Below the pieces are notes generated by a model. That model was not told the DNA's origin. It saw only the letters and a list, made by a program, of their open reading frames with translations, and made no database searches. This document shows, piece by piece, positions 12,058-23,877 of a DNA stretch of 64,000 nucleotides. This stretch comes from Sarcocystis neurona (lineage: Eukaryota > Apicomplexa > Conoidasida > Eucoccidiorida > Sarcocystidae), in contig KL647293.1 of NCBI GenBank assembly GCA_000727475.1, positions 907,216 through 971,215 on the forward strand, read 5' to 3'. Numbering within the stretch: the stretch's first letter is position 1; each line of letters starts with the position of its first letter. A program made the translations under genes and the position numbers.

Positions 12058-15023
12058 TCAACACAGCCCCTCAGAAACAGTGTTCTGAGTACCTTCCTCC
12101 TCGTGCGGAGACAGAGGGGCACGTTCTACAGCATCGTGCAATTCATGTACGCAGTAACAGTCTGCTGGACAGTCGCCTGTGTGCGTGGGGACTTGAGGTA
12201 TGAACGTGGGTAGGAGGGGTTCGGAAGCAGATGTCTGCCTGCCTCGGTACGTACGCACCTGAGTGACGTCCTTACATCGTTACATGTACAGGAATTTCAT
12301 GTTCCAACTCTAGATACGTGTATGCATCTGTACCGAATGGTACCTACGTGGTCGTCGCAGGTTAAATGCGTGGTGTAGCACGTCAGTCGCAGCAACGCAC
12401 CGCGTGGTCTCTTCCACATTCACAACGCACGTATATGGAATGATATCCGGCTACGGAGTCGCACTCGGAAGTGCTCTCGAAGTTTTGTTGTAACAGTTCA
12501 AATGTCATGCTGCGCAGAATTCGTTGACGCAGTTGACGCGTGTTCTTGATCCTTATTACGCCTTCAGCGCGGAAACAACGACTGGTCCATTTATAACAAC
12601 GTGGCTTTTCTAAGTGCCTAGAAAGTTTTCGTGTGTGGTTGTTGCCCCGCACAGAAGAAGAAAGAAGGAATAAGAGTGTTCGAGTGGGTTGTTGCGGACG
12701 GTGTTTCTCCACGTGGTAGTGCGTTCTAATCTATGTATGGACACACACGAACGTGACAGTGTATGTATTTATGAGGTACGAATACGCTTTAAACTGTCGC
12801 GCAACTACTGATAATGATTTGCAGCGGTTTGATATTATCTGTCATCGTTACAACTTGCGACCCTATGACACCTTACACCTGACCGACACTCCTGCGTAAT
12901 CGCAAAGGAGACTGCTCCAAAAGCGGGCTAGCGACTGACTGAAGCACTACACACACACTTCGGAGGACACACACTTCAAGCTTAGCTCGAACAGACACGG
13001 CTGCACCGTCGTGTTCTAAGCCTCTTTAGATAATGTACAGGGTGCCCACACCTGCACACGTATGACGTGCCTTTCTTCGAACAAGTGTACCCAGAGGTAC
13101 CAAGGCAAAAACTACCTTTGTTCAGGTGCGATATTCGTCCGTCTAAACTACTGAGAGCGCCGTGTATCTGCGCTAGTTCTTCGGCGTCGCAGTAAACCGG
13201 CAATTCCCCATCCGTCTTCCGTGTACCGACAATGACTCGCAGTTCTACATTATACTTGTCCAGAACTGCACAGCAATGTCTGCACGCATATGCGCTTAGG
13301 GACGTGCACGCGCCTATGATGTGCATTTCACAGGACCTGGCAAGAAAGCAAAGAAATTCTTGGGACGGCTCTCAATTACTCTGCGGAAGTAGTAGATCTC
13401 GTTCGGGGATGTGTTAGAAGATGCATAGGGATCTCTAATCAATTCAGGGTATTCTCAGCAAAAATGCAGAAAATAGCGATCCTTGCAATGCGTTAGCGGC
13501 AATCTTCTGCATGCTCCTGTGACACATAATAATGAAAGAACCACTACGCACCTGACATATGAAATAGTTCATTTGATTTTCACTACGGGGATGTGAAGAA
13601 CACGTATCCAAGTACGCACACACATCTACGTACATCGTGAAACATCCGTGTACGTGTGTGTGTACACATATATAGGTGCGTGAGTCTATAGGACCATCTG
13701 AGTACACGTGCAGCAAAAACAGACATACCTGTGTGTCTGCACATATAGGATTACAACGCCAGGAGCGTATGTTGCAACCTGGTGCGTTAAGTGTATAGTA
13801 TCATCTGAGCACACGTGTAGCAAAAGAAAACATACGCGTATGCCTGCACATTGAAGATAACGACCTCTTCCCTAGGAGAATAGGCTGTAACTTTCGCTTG
13901 CACACGTCTCCTGTGACGTATTTTGGGGCAGAAGAATGCAGTCGACAAGCAACGCAGGTAGATACATAATACCATCGAGTGCACCAGCAACGAAAATAAA
14001 CCTACGTGTATATCTACAGACAACGGATTACAACAACCTCCCCAAGAGAGGAGGTTGTATCGCTCGCATCTGCAGATGTACTATCGTGCATCTTGGGGCA
14101 GAAGAATACAGTCGATAAGCAAGAAGTTACATGCAAAAGTGCGTGCAATGCAGGCCAGGCGTCCTCTGGGGTCCCCGGCACAGAGTGGGAAAGATTCCAA
14201 TTGCCAGACGCATGTCAAGTGGGCCACAACGTGTATGTGAGGAACTCTTCCAGCCTGTTCTTCCTTCCAGTCGTCTTCTCTTTGTATATCCTCACAGACT
14301 TCAATGTTGACATCTTATTTGAAGTGTCCCAATGGTTACAGTAGAGTGTATGCCTCCATTGTGCTAAGCCGTTTCGCACAGCTGTTAGCCGTCAACACAA
14401 CATACACTTGTTTCTCAGAAACTGAAGGAAGGCCCCCGTGCACCACGAGGGGGAGCACATTACAAGAAGTATCACGGATATGAACAGCGTTATGTCTAAG
14501 GAATGCAGCATGCTGCAAGTGGAGAAACAAGATACGTAGAAAATTCCTCTTCCAGCCTGCTGAACGGGGAAGAAGCACAGCAATTCCTCTTCTTTTCCTA
14601 CAGGAGTGCAGGGGAATAACAAGTGGCCACCCGGCTGGCACTTCTGCGCAACTGTTTGCAGGGCCTCTGAGATTACAGCGTGTGATGTGGAAGAGCCGCT
14701 GCTTTCGTCGCTACCTTCAGGCGAAATGAAGCAGCGGCTTGAAAAAGTGATCCACCTCCTGCCTCTTAACAACTGGTCATCCTTGTTGAAGAGTTGTTCT
14801 TTCTCGATGAATACCTCCGCGAGGTCGTTTACAAACAAGTAATGTGAGACGGAGGCGCTAAATAATATTGAGGAGATGACGACCGTATCTAATGTCGAGA
14901 CGTACCCCGGGCGTGCACTTGTGCCAGGATGTTCCTGAGTGGAATGGTATACGTATGCTGTTGTTACACTGTGGAGAACAAATACCTCTCGTGCCCTTGC
15001 AGCTGGCCCAAAGAATGGTGCGA
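12058..15023 (-). CDS. Four-exon gene of unknown function
   Basis: Assembled from four minus-strand exons whose phases agree: about 15023-14715, 13265-13116, 12561-12431 and 12234-12058 (stop). Donors GAAG|GTAGCG and AAAG|GTAGTT are alike, and exons 2 and 3 begin after GTGCAG and CTGAAG. The product is about 250 residues. It starts with two hydrophobic stretches (EVFVLHSVTTAYVYH and VVISSILFSASVSHYLFVND), then a charged segment, then VELRVIVGTRKTDGELPVYC and EELAQIHGALSSLDGRI, and ends in a Pro/acidic tail. I do not recognise a family. The true 5' end is not seen: an upstream exon probably exists, because the first exon opens at an acceptor rather than an ATG. The exon 3 donor (TAC|GTGCGT) is the weakest site. 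Exons 2 and 3 read like normal protein without repeats, which supports coding. Confidence 0.5.
13692..14130. repeat. Degenerate tandem repeat, ~107- and ~170-bp spacing
   Basis: The block CATCTGAGTACACGTGCAGC (about 13695) recurs as CATCTGAGCACACGTGTAGC (about 13802) and in decayed form near 13970. The block TTGGGGCAGAAGAATGCAGTCGACAAGC (13923) recurs near 14093 as TTGGGGCAGAAGAATACAGTCGATAAGC, 170 bp later. It lies inside the long first intron of the unknown minus-strand gene. Confidence 0.7.
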
Positions 15024-15841
15024 CTATGGTTTAGCGTAGGCAGCACTGAGGTCCGCAAGGAACTTGTATCATAACCCGATGACATGCCACAAGTAACCTT
15101 CGCTACACTATGCTATGATCACCAGCTTGCTACGCGTGTGCTCTGCGTATGGACAGAATAGTCTTTTTTGCTTTGTATTTAGTGCAGCTTCAAGAGTAAC
15201 GTCAAAGCCACTTCCGTCGTTCATTCGACAGAAGTGGAGGTCTACGTCACACGTGAAATTTCGTTGCGCTGGCACTGGATACACTTGACCTCAAGTAATA
15301 ATCACACATCCCCAGCTTTTTGAGAAAAAAGGCGTCTTTCTCTCATACATGTAGTCACGCCTGTTTGGAGATTATGCCTTCATTCTGGTGCCGCAAAGTT
15401 CAAATAGTCAGGCCGTAGCTTTCCTGCATGTCACCCGGACATCGAGATCAACGCGACGAAGCACGTTTGCGTAGTCGTATCGGCAACTTGTTCTATAGAG
15501 CACCTGTGTTTACAAACGTGAGTGGCCATTGTGCCGCGCGGTACGCAGGTGAGGTTCTTGAACATTATAGAGTAGTAGACTCTTCGTGCCTAGAGCTCTA
15601 CGTTACGGACATTTCGAAGCAGATTGCCGATTCGAGCACAATGATAGGCGACACTTGTGCCAGTAAGCGGATCGTGCAGTCCGACGCCGTCGGATGCCGA
15701 GCTCTACCCTGTTCTAATGTACTGCTTCCTCCGATGAGGGGCTCTTTCCACTGAAACACGTTCCTTTGTTCAACCCGGGAAATACAAGCGTCTTCTGATA
15801 GACGCCCACGTCATTCACAAAATTCGTACAACGCGTAGACT

Positions 15842-16117
15842 AGCAGCGGACGAATTTATTAACCCCTGCTGGGTTAAGCGACGTGTAGGGACGCGTGTGA
15901 TATGCAGACCCGCAGCGGACGAATTTATGAACCCCTGCTGGGTTAAGCGACGTGTAGGGGCGCGTGTGATATGCAGACCCGCAGCGGACGAAATTATGAA
16001 CCCCCTCTGGGTTAAGCGACGTGTTGGGACGCGTGTGATACGCAGACCCGCAGCGCATGAAATTATGTATCCCTGCTGGGTTAAGCGACGTGTAGGGACG
16101 CGTGTGATACGAAGAAC
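15842..16117. repeat. 69-bp minisatellite, four tandem copies
   Basis: Units start at 15842, 15911, 15980 and 16049, an exact 69-bp period. Each has the core GCAGCGGACGAATTTAT, then CTGGGTTAAGCGACGTGTAG, then GGGCGCGTGTGATA, with a few substitutions per copy. Because 69 is a multiple of three, frames on both strands remain open as a 23-residue repeat, but no start, splice context or homology supports coding. Confidence 0.95.
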
Positions 16118-16491
16118 TATAGAGCTGTGCGTGTATACACGTACGCTGCTATAGACCTGGGTCTCTCCGAGTCTGCAGCCTGCTCCTCTGCTTCCACGTA
16201 TGCAAGGATCAAATGCCAAACCAACGTGAGTAACAGAAAACTTACACGTCTGCGTCTATATATGTACAGGATGCGTGCGCGTATAGACAGGGTGGAAATA
16301 TGTATTTATACACATATATATACATATTATATATATGTACGTGCTTCGTTTAGGTGACTATCCCCATTCGCTCTCTTTATACTGCACTACGTACTCCTCG
16401 CTTAATTACGAGAGTACTTAGGTTTCTGAATACAGGGGCCATCAGTTCCTGTGTCAAGCTTAATTCTTGTGTAAGCAGGCGCCACGGAGAC

Positions 16492-16493
<2 letters not shown>

Positions 16494-16522
<29 letters not shown>
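16494..16522. repeat. (TA)n microsatellite
   Basis: A near-pure run of TA dinucleotides of about 29 bases. Confidence 0.95.
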
Positions 16523-17097
16523 GGGATAGAGGGGCTGTTTCGCTGGTGTTGGACTTGTCCTAGGCGCTACGCCAGCATCGCGAGGATAACGTAGTGTAGG
16601 ACGAACCCCAGTCTAGGCTGTTGGCGCCGTACTGCTGCTCAGTTCGTAACCTCCGTGCGTTTGTGTATCAAACGCTACCCCGCATGCAGTACAGTTAGGC
16701 CACTTCATGTTGAAGGCGTCCTACGTTGTGGGAACCGTTAGATCGTGCTGCATCGACGGCCGTCAGTAGGCGAGGTCGGAGGCGAAGGTTCATCCATACA
16801 GGCCACTGGCTTAGAGCTTTTAGTGTACGGAGCGGCCAACTGCGGCCTGCGATGGCGCGAGGAATGAGTTCTCTTCCCGTCGTTCGTGAACCCGGGATTT
16901 CCGGCGATGCTGCTGTCGTTCACCGTGACTTAGCGATCAAGTGCTGGTGAATGCTGCGGTGCCCAATGCTGTAGCGGTGCTGCTGCCTCGCAGTTGCGGG
17001 CCCTGCCTGTGCACGCCGTGCTGCTGCTCCTGTTGCTGCCAGTACAGTTGCTGTTAATACTGCTGCAGCTGGCAGTGCCGCTGCGGGACTGCTGCTG

Positions 17098-17990
17098 TTG
17101 CTACTGCTGTTGCTGGTAGTGCTGCGGCTGGTAGTGTTGTTGCTGCGGCTGCTGGTGCTGGTAGTGCTGCTGGTGAGACTGCTGCTGCTGGTACTGCTGC
17201 TGCTGGTACTGCTGCTGCTGGTACTGCTGCTGCTGGTACTGCTGCTGCTGGTACTGCTGCTGCTGGTACTGATGCTGCTNNNNNNNNNNNNNNNNNNNNN
17301 NNNNNNNNNNNNNNNNNNNNNNNNNNNNNNNNNNNNNNNNNNNNNNNNNNNNNNNNNNNNNNNNNNNNNNNNNNNNNNNNNNNNNNNNNNNNNNNNNNNN
17401 NNNNNNNNNNNNNNNNNNNNNNNNNNNNNNNNNNNNNNNNNNNNNNNNNNNNNNNNNNNNNNNNNNNNNNNNNNNNNNNNNNNNNNNNNNNNNNNNNNNN
17501 NNNNNNNNNNNNNNNNNNNNNNNNNNNNNNNNNNNNNNNNNNNNNNNNNNNNNNNNNNNNNNNNNNNNNNNNNNNNNNNNNNNNNNNNNNNNNNNNNNNN
17601 NNNNNNNNNNNNNNNNNNNNNNNNNNNNNNNNNNNNNNNNNNNNNNNNNNNNNNNNNNNNNNNNNNNNNNNNNNNNNNNNNNNNNNNNNNNNNNNNNNNN
17701 NNNNNNNNNNNNNNNNNNNNNNNNNNNNNNNNNNNNNNNNNNNNNNNNNNNNNNNNNNNNNNNNNNNNNNNNNNNNNNAGACTGCTGCTGCTGGTACTGC
17801 TGCTGCTGGTACTGCTGCTGCTGGTACTGCTGCTGCTGGTACTGCTGCTGCTGGTACTGCTGCTGCTGGTACTGATGCTGCTGGTGCTGATGCCGCTGGT
17901 ACTGCTGCTGCTGGTACTGCTGCTGCTGGTCCTGCTGCTGCTGGCACTGCTGCTGCTAGTACTGCTGCTGCTGGTAGTGCTGCTGGTACT
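17098..17990. repeat. 15-bp CTG-rich tandem array around a gap
   Basis: The unit CTGCTGCTGCTGGTA is repeated head to tail on both sides of the N block (about 17175-17279 and 17779-17900), with degenerate units at the edges. In the minus direction it reads as Ser-Thr-Ser-Ser-Ser or Ala-Val-Pro-Ala-Ala, and in the plus direction as Leu/Val. Five of the six frames stay open, as expected from a 15-base period, so none is called as a gene. It ends about 230 bases before the RPS9 start codon. Confidence 0.92.
17280..17778. other. Assembly gap (499 N)
   Basis: A run of 499 N inside the 15-bp array. The same unit borders both sides, so the missing sequence is very probably more of the same array and the gap length may be an estimate. 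Confidence 0.99.
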
Positions 17991-18218
17991 GCCGCCGATG
18001 GTACTATTCCTGCTGCTCGGATTGCCGCACCCCGCGTTCGTTTTCGTCTCCTGCATCCCCCCTCCGGATGTTGCGGTGCGAAAATCGCGTACTAGAGCCT
18101 TTTCTTCTTTCTTGCTTCTGCGTGGGAGAGCACTGTTGTCTGCCCCCGGAACCGTTCGTTTTTAATTGGGAGAGGAAGGAGAGGCCGCCGAGGAACGTTT
18201 ATCTCATCGGTTTCCAGG

Positions 18219-21200
18219 ATGCCGAAATCATACCGTACTTGCAGCAAAACGGCCCGCAGCCCCAAGCGCCCCTTCGAAAAGGTATACGACCTTCGCTGAT
18301 CTTCTTTTAGTTGGTCAGGATATCAATTATTACTCATCTTTGAGTAGAAGGAGGAGAAAGGGCCTCGTTGTTTGCTTCTCGAATATTCAAGACGGCAGCG
18401 AACGATGGGGTATCAGTGGCGTCCTCCCATCTCAGCCCCTCCCTGAAGATCTGTCTCGTGAAGGGGAAAGCGCGTGGGGTGAAAACTGATCAGGACGGAA
18501 CGAAATTTGTTCTTCCCCCGTGGCGGGGACTCGATTCCCCACCCCGTGGCAGGGTTTATCTCATCGCGCCGGGCACCGTCTGACCCTGTCCTCTCCTCAC
18601 GCATGTACATGCGCAGTGTATATGACAAAAAGACCGTATTTACGCAACAGAAGCATGTATACTGCAGGAGAGGGGACGGGGTCTGTGTAGTAAATGTGCC
18701 GTATTGTCAACGCCGTACTGGAGTGTGGCAGGACCTGCGCGTGGTTGTGCATATCTGTTGTTCAGCGGCATGTGTACACGAATGTTTGTTGTAATACCAA
18801 TGGGACTGAAGCACGCTTTGTTCTGGGGAGAGCAGGATCTGTGTAGATCACAGCGTTGCCCGCTTGTTGTGTATTTTGGGATAATGACCAGGATAGAATC
18901 AGAAGGTGTATGTATCCATACATACGAGGATACACGCTAAATATTTGTGCCGCACTCTGCCGTGCGCGCGTACCGAGGTGTACTACATACCAGTCTTGCG
19001 TTCACGTACACAGCTACCCGTGGTCAGGAAGGGTTCTAGAGTTTCCGCCTAGCGAACTTGGATTTTAAAACGTCTTTAGAACAACCGTACGAAGTAAATG
19101 TGCTTCAGAGAAGTAGGACTGTAGACGCACAGGCAGCCCAACGCTGCCCTCTGGGATGCTTCTATCCTCGGCGAGCAGAGCAAGGCACACGAGTGCGTTG
19201 TGGTCTTCGTGTTCTACACGGTGACCGCAGCGACTACGTGCTTTTTTTGTGTAGTAGTTCTCGCACGTGCGGCAGAGTGGTCAGTGAATCACGCGTAGCC
19301 CAGGCGCTTGACAGCCGGGTTCCGCATTTTTTTGCACTGCGTTCAATTCCCTGTTCTTCGCGCGGGAGATATAACAGGAGGTTATGTGCCAAAAGGTGTA
19401 GCCGCAGCGTCTCATTTTTAGAAGACAGATCGGGGCCGTCGAGTGTTGCATGGAAGCCAGTGGGATGCACGTGCGATGTAACAACGTGTACACATGCGTA
19501 CGATTCTTTTTCCTCTGAACGTCAACAGAGAATGTACGACTGTATAGACGTGCTGAGCTCGATGTAGGCGAAGGCTGTCATACAACTTTGAACGTGCGCG
19601 CTTGTAGGGACGGGTTCTTGGCACAGCAGGCAGACTCGACCGTGTTCACGCATGTATGTGACGTAGCAGCGTCTGATCTTGCACCGTGGGGTCACCATTT
19701 ACACTCGCGGAACCCCGTTAAGTTTCTACTGATATGTTGAATTACACTGGTACAATAGTCCATTCACGTAGAAACCAACGTGGCCGCATCCGTACACACA
19801 TGTAGCCGTGAAGTGTGTGTGCGTGTGTAGCGCGGGATATGCACAGACATGGGCGAAGTTGTAGGGGCGTATGTTCCTACGTGCGTGCACGTGCGTTCTG
19901 TACATGTAGTTCGTATAGAAGTGTTTACGCCCGGCCGTAAGGGGGTGGCCTTCGCTAGTGCTGTTGCTCGTACGTTGAACAGGAAAAGTGGTAATGAAGT
20001 TTTTAGATGGCGCTGCCTTAACTGTCGCAGCGGCGGTTGAGCTGGCCGGGCGACTAGGGCTGCTGCGACGGCTCCTGATGTTGAAGCAGGCTCTTTGGCT
20101 TGTACTGGACTCGCGTTGTGGCCGTTGTTTGTACTGTATATTAGCTGGGAGAATGTTCCGATATTTTCCGTGTCGATGTTGCTACTGCTATCACGAGATG
20201 CAACGAAGTGGAGCACTCGTTGCCTTTCTCAGCAATTCCGTGTCGTCCTTGGTGAGGCCTTTTTGCGGATGCGGTTGTTTTCGACAGTCGCGTTTACCCT
20301 CGTCGCACCTGCGTGAATTTATTGTCTCTTCACACGTAGCCGTTGTTCTTCTTTTTTCCGCTTCTTTCCTGTATTCCGTGCACATCCTACTTAATGGCGG
20401 TGTGCTTCGTGGGGTTGGTACTCGCTACGCGCTTCCGTCTTTTCGCCACGTTTCGCCTCCTATTCTGCTTTAGCGTTGATCTACCATTCTTTGTATCCGT
20501 TATATTTTCTCCCTGTGCCTTTGCTTATTGGCGACAGGAGCGCCTGGACCAGGAGATGAAGCTGCTGGGTGAGTATGGATTGAAAAACAAGAGAGAAGTC
20601 TGGCGCGTGCAGTACGCTCTTGCAAGAATCCGATCGGCGGCACGTGAGCTTCTGACGTTGGAGGAGAAGGACCCGAGGAGACTTTTTCAAGGTAATACTC
20701 AGTACAAGATAACATGTGTCAGGCAAACTTCACTGAGCAAACTTTGCTTGTGGACGTACATACGCTGGGCAACCGAGGTACAGTATGTTTGCTGGTGGTA
20801 GCTCTCTATACACGTACATCATGTACAGAGAATTTATAGATATGCGGTGGCGGGAAAACGTTGTCGACGCGAGATTTTTTGGCATTGGTCGTGGTGGCGG
20901 AGTAGAAATGGTCTACTTGTTGCACCCATTTAACGCCATGGTGGCAATCACGCACGATCGTAAGGGTTTGAGTGTGCTTTTGGTGTAGGTCCACACCTGT
21001 ACGGAGTGTGTAATTAGCTTCGACTACGAGATTCTAAGCTGGCGAAGCCCGACGTGTTCGTGATAGACTTGTGCGTTTTGGTGAATCGGCTGTCAAGTAG
21101 TTCGGTGACTCGTGAAGTACGTAGGATTCCAGCTACGTGAATCGTGTATACATACGTCCGTATAACCCAACCTTCTATGTGTATGTGTACCAGTATATCT

Positions 21201-21689
21201 GTACAGCTGGTTAATAATATTTTTACTTTGTTTCGGCACCCGCGCTCCCTCCCCCTATACGTGTGTACACAAGCGCAAGTACGCGTACGAAATGTCCGCG
21301 TGAGTGTTGCTGCTTCTTTGTGTCGACTGTTCGCAGGTACAGCGCTCCTGCGTCGCATGGTGCGATTGGGTCTTTTGGCCGAATCTGAACAGAAGCTTGA
21401 TTATGTCCTGGGGTTGACTGTAGCGAAGTTCCTTGAGCGTCGGTTGCAAACAAAAGTGTTCAAGCTTGGTCTCGCGAAGTCTATCCACCATGCACGTGTG
21501 TTGATACGTCAGCGTCACATTCGTGTTGGCAAACACATTGTAGATATTCCCTCATTCCTTGTTCGAGTAGATTCAGAAAAACACATCGATTATGCAATAA
21601 CCTCACCGTTTGGTGGTGGACGACCGGGACGTGTACGACGTCAAGGCCTTACACGTGGAGGAAGTGGAGGAGGCGGTGATGAGGAGTAA
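18219..21689 (+). CDS. RPS9: 40S ribosomal protein S9 (uS4)
   Basis: Small-subunit ribosomal protein that binds 18S rRNA in the cytosolic ribosome. Exons: 18219-18281, 20538-20691 and 21337-21689, total 570 bases, 189 residues plus stop, the usual eukaryotic length. Exon 1 encodes [21 protein letters not shown] and ends AAG|GTATAC. Exon 2 opens [20 protein letters not shown] and ends CAAG|GTAATA. Exon 3 opens after TTCGCAG with TALLRRM and carries the S4 RNA-binding segment ([20 protein letters not shown], then [19 protein letters not shown]) before a Gly-rich, acidic end. Phases are 0 and 1, consistent at both joins. The first intron is long (2,256 bases) for such a short gene. Identification is certain from the protein sequence; the exon 1 call rests on the conserved N-terminus and the matching splice phase. 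Confidence 0.97.
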
Positions 21690-23877
21690 ATATGGAACCA
21701 CCACCGGCAGCAAACCCTTCACACGCAGAGACGTGGAAGAAATTTTGAGCTTTACGGGTGACAACAGTGTAAACTGTAAAGCACCAGTAAGCCTCTTGGC
21801 TTACTGGCGCGGCGTCAGAGTGCTGGGAGGCGTAACATGGTAGATTCGGCTAACACACAAACGCTCCATAAGAATTCGCGAGATAGGGGCGTAGCGAGTG
21901 TGCACCTGCGGCGAAGGCGGAGTGCATGACTAAGCGTGTCTTGGCGGGGGACACAAAGCAGTACGTTCCTGCCGTCGGCCGGGCAGTAGGACGCAGGAGT
22001 GCTGATTTATTTTCCTTCGTCCGGCGGCATGTTATCTGTTTGGTGCGGTGCGGAAGAGGGGGAGAATGTTACTGTAGTTTAGAATTTGCCGCGTCGTGGA
22101 GGCAGTCGTGAGGTAAAAGTGTGCAAGTGAGCAGCATGTGCGATGGGAACGCACGTCAACGAGTGCCTTCTCAAAAATTAATCAGTACTTTTGTTCTAGC
22201 CTGGTATGGGGCTGATGTGTTACGCATCGTGGGTACTGAATGCGGGAAACGTTTGTCCTTAACGTTATGGAACTTGGAAGAAGACGCATTCAGATAACCT
22301 GCTACTTGTGAAGAGCTCTATTGTGCTGATGTTGGCGGAAGGCTTTGTGAAAGTCGTGCGAGGATACACCGGAAGAAGCGGGAGGTGCAATTCGCTGCTA
22401 ATAATGATGCGCTCTGAACATTAACAAAAGATGAACGTTCACCCACTTGACCGTGACCCACATAACACGAAGCAGGAAAGTCTGTGTGGACAGTCATGGG
22501 AGTTTAGTGCGCTCCTTTCTTTCCATAATTTCACTCTGAAGAACTTGGCAGTTCTCAATATTCAAGGCTCTTGGTGCCAGCTGCCCCACGGTAATCACTG
22601 TGAACTTAGGACCGATTGCTCCAATGATGAACAAAAACAAAGAAGAGGATGAACAGTGGAAACCACATTCCTGTCAAATTTTTTCAAGCCGTGCGGGAAC
22701 AAGGAAGAACTTCCCCTGGCAGTAACTGAACCAAGCACCTATACAGTAGAGGGGAGCTCGTGAAATTCACATGTGTTACTCGTGGCCATGCGCAGTGAAA
22801 AATGATGTCTCGAAAGGCAGTCTTGATATGCAGGTTGTCAGAGGTAGTGTACGCACCTGAGGACACGAACACTAAGTAGAGGCTGACGTGAATAAACAAC
22901 GAAGCAGAAGCGAAAACCATTTTTCCGGTTTAGACAAGCTTCCCTCGAATGTGGGGAAACGGGGAAGTAGTTATATATATGGTACAGGCAGTTACACCAT
23001 CCTGCGTAGATGTATATATATACATATATTCAAATACGCATATGGCACTCCACCTACATAGGCACAAACGGATCTTCCGACGTACACCTATATGGATGTG
23101 TGCCCATTACGTGCGCACGCGTCAGTAAACCATTCGGACACATAGACAGACAGACAGACAGACACACACACACACACACATACACACACGTGAGTTCAGC
23201 GTAGGAGGGACACACACACTGTTGCGTCACAGCAGACTCAACCTTCTCTTTTTTGCGTTCCCGTGTCCGAGTTGGACCCTCGTCTGGGCCTGTCAGCGGC
23301 GGCACGCACTTGCCGCGACGATGCCCTGTTACGTAATTCACGCTCCGATCGTTCTCGTTTCAGGGGCCGTGGGAATTACTGGCATTTTTCACGCTGTACC
23401 ACGCAGGTACCCTTCTTTTTTCTTTTTGAGGAGTGGTAAGCTGAGACTGTTAAGAATACACGCTGTCTTGACTCACGCTGTCAGCTTTCTGCTCTCACGA
23501 CAAACCGAACCACCACTAACTCCTCCAACCAATTTTTGTTGTCTCCCTTATAAAACCTTGGGCACTGCGAGATAACAGAGCGAGCAGGACTATTTCGTCA
23601 CTGACACTCGTGCACTTGATAAAGACACGCGGATTGCTACACACATCACCTGACAAGGAGCAGAAGCAACACCTGGACATTCCCCGCCGGAAGCGTTGTT
23701 CTATCTCACGCAAAACCTACCCGCATCCCCCCTTTCTGCCGTACGCTCATCACTACGACCATCAGGAATAATATGTTTTCCCGTTTCTTCCCGTGTGGCA
23801 GCCGTACATCCGAAACAAGCGCTCCAGGGATACAAGGATCTTCACGATCTCGTTCGAGATTTCCAGTCTTCGGCTAG
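21690..23877. other. Intergenic stretch with a possible signal-peptide exon
   Basis: No gene can be established. On the minus strand an ATG at 22920 opens a hydrophobic leader (MVFASASLFIHVSLYLVFVSSG) followed at once by a TCAG|GTGCGT donor (exon end 22857), which looks like the first exon of a secreted or membrane protein. Downstream, from 22670 on the minus strand, an open frame begins after GACAG with hydrophobic sequence (SLFLFIIGAIGPKFTVITV). The direct join puts it out of frame, so the model is incomplete. A GACA/CA microsatellite lies at 23142-23188. Confidence 0.3.
23142..23188. repeat. (GACA)n-(CA)n microsatellite
   Basis: ACAGACAGACAGACAGACA runs directly into ACACACACACACACA, about 47 bases. 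Confidence 0.9.

Larger units (their letters stand above)
15024..18218. other. Repeat-rich intergenic region upstream of RPS9
   Basis: It holds, in order, a weakly open stretch at 15428-15754 (both strands, no recognisable product), a 69-bp minisatellite, TA-rich microsatellites (16300-16340 and 16494-16522), and a 15-bp CTG-rich array with an assembly gap. The 150 bases before the RPS9 ATG (18070-18218) are ordinary sequence and probably hold its promoter and 5' leader. No TATA-like element can be assigned. Confidence 0.6.

Noticed and set aside
15842..16117. Regularly spaced repeats considered as a CRISPR array
   Set aside because: The copies are contiguous without unique spacers, the period is 69 bp, and the host is eukaryotic.
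16920..18056. Minus-strand frame of 378 codons rich in Ser/Thr (and overlapping Ala/Val/Pro and Leu/Val frames)
   Set aside because: It is a translation of the 15-bp CTG-rich array and the N gap; almost all frames are open simultaneously and no non-repeat domain is present.
18531..18575. GGGACTCGATTCCCCACCCC considered as a tRNA T-arm
   Set aside because: No matching acceptor, D or anticodon arms could be folded around it.
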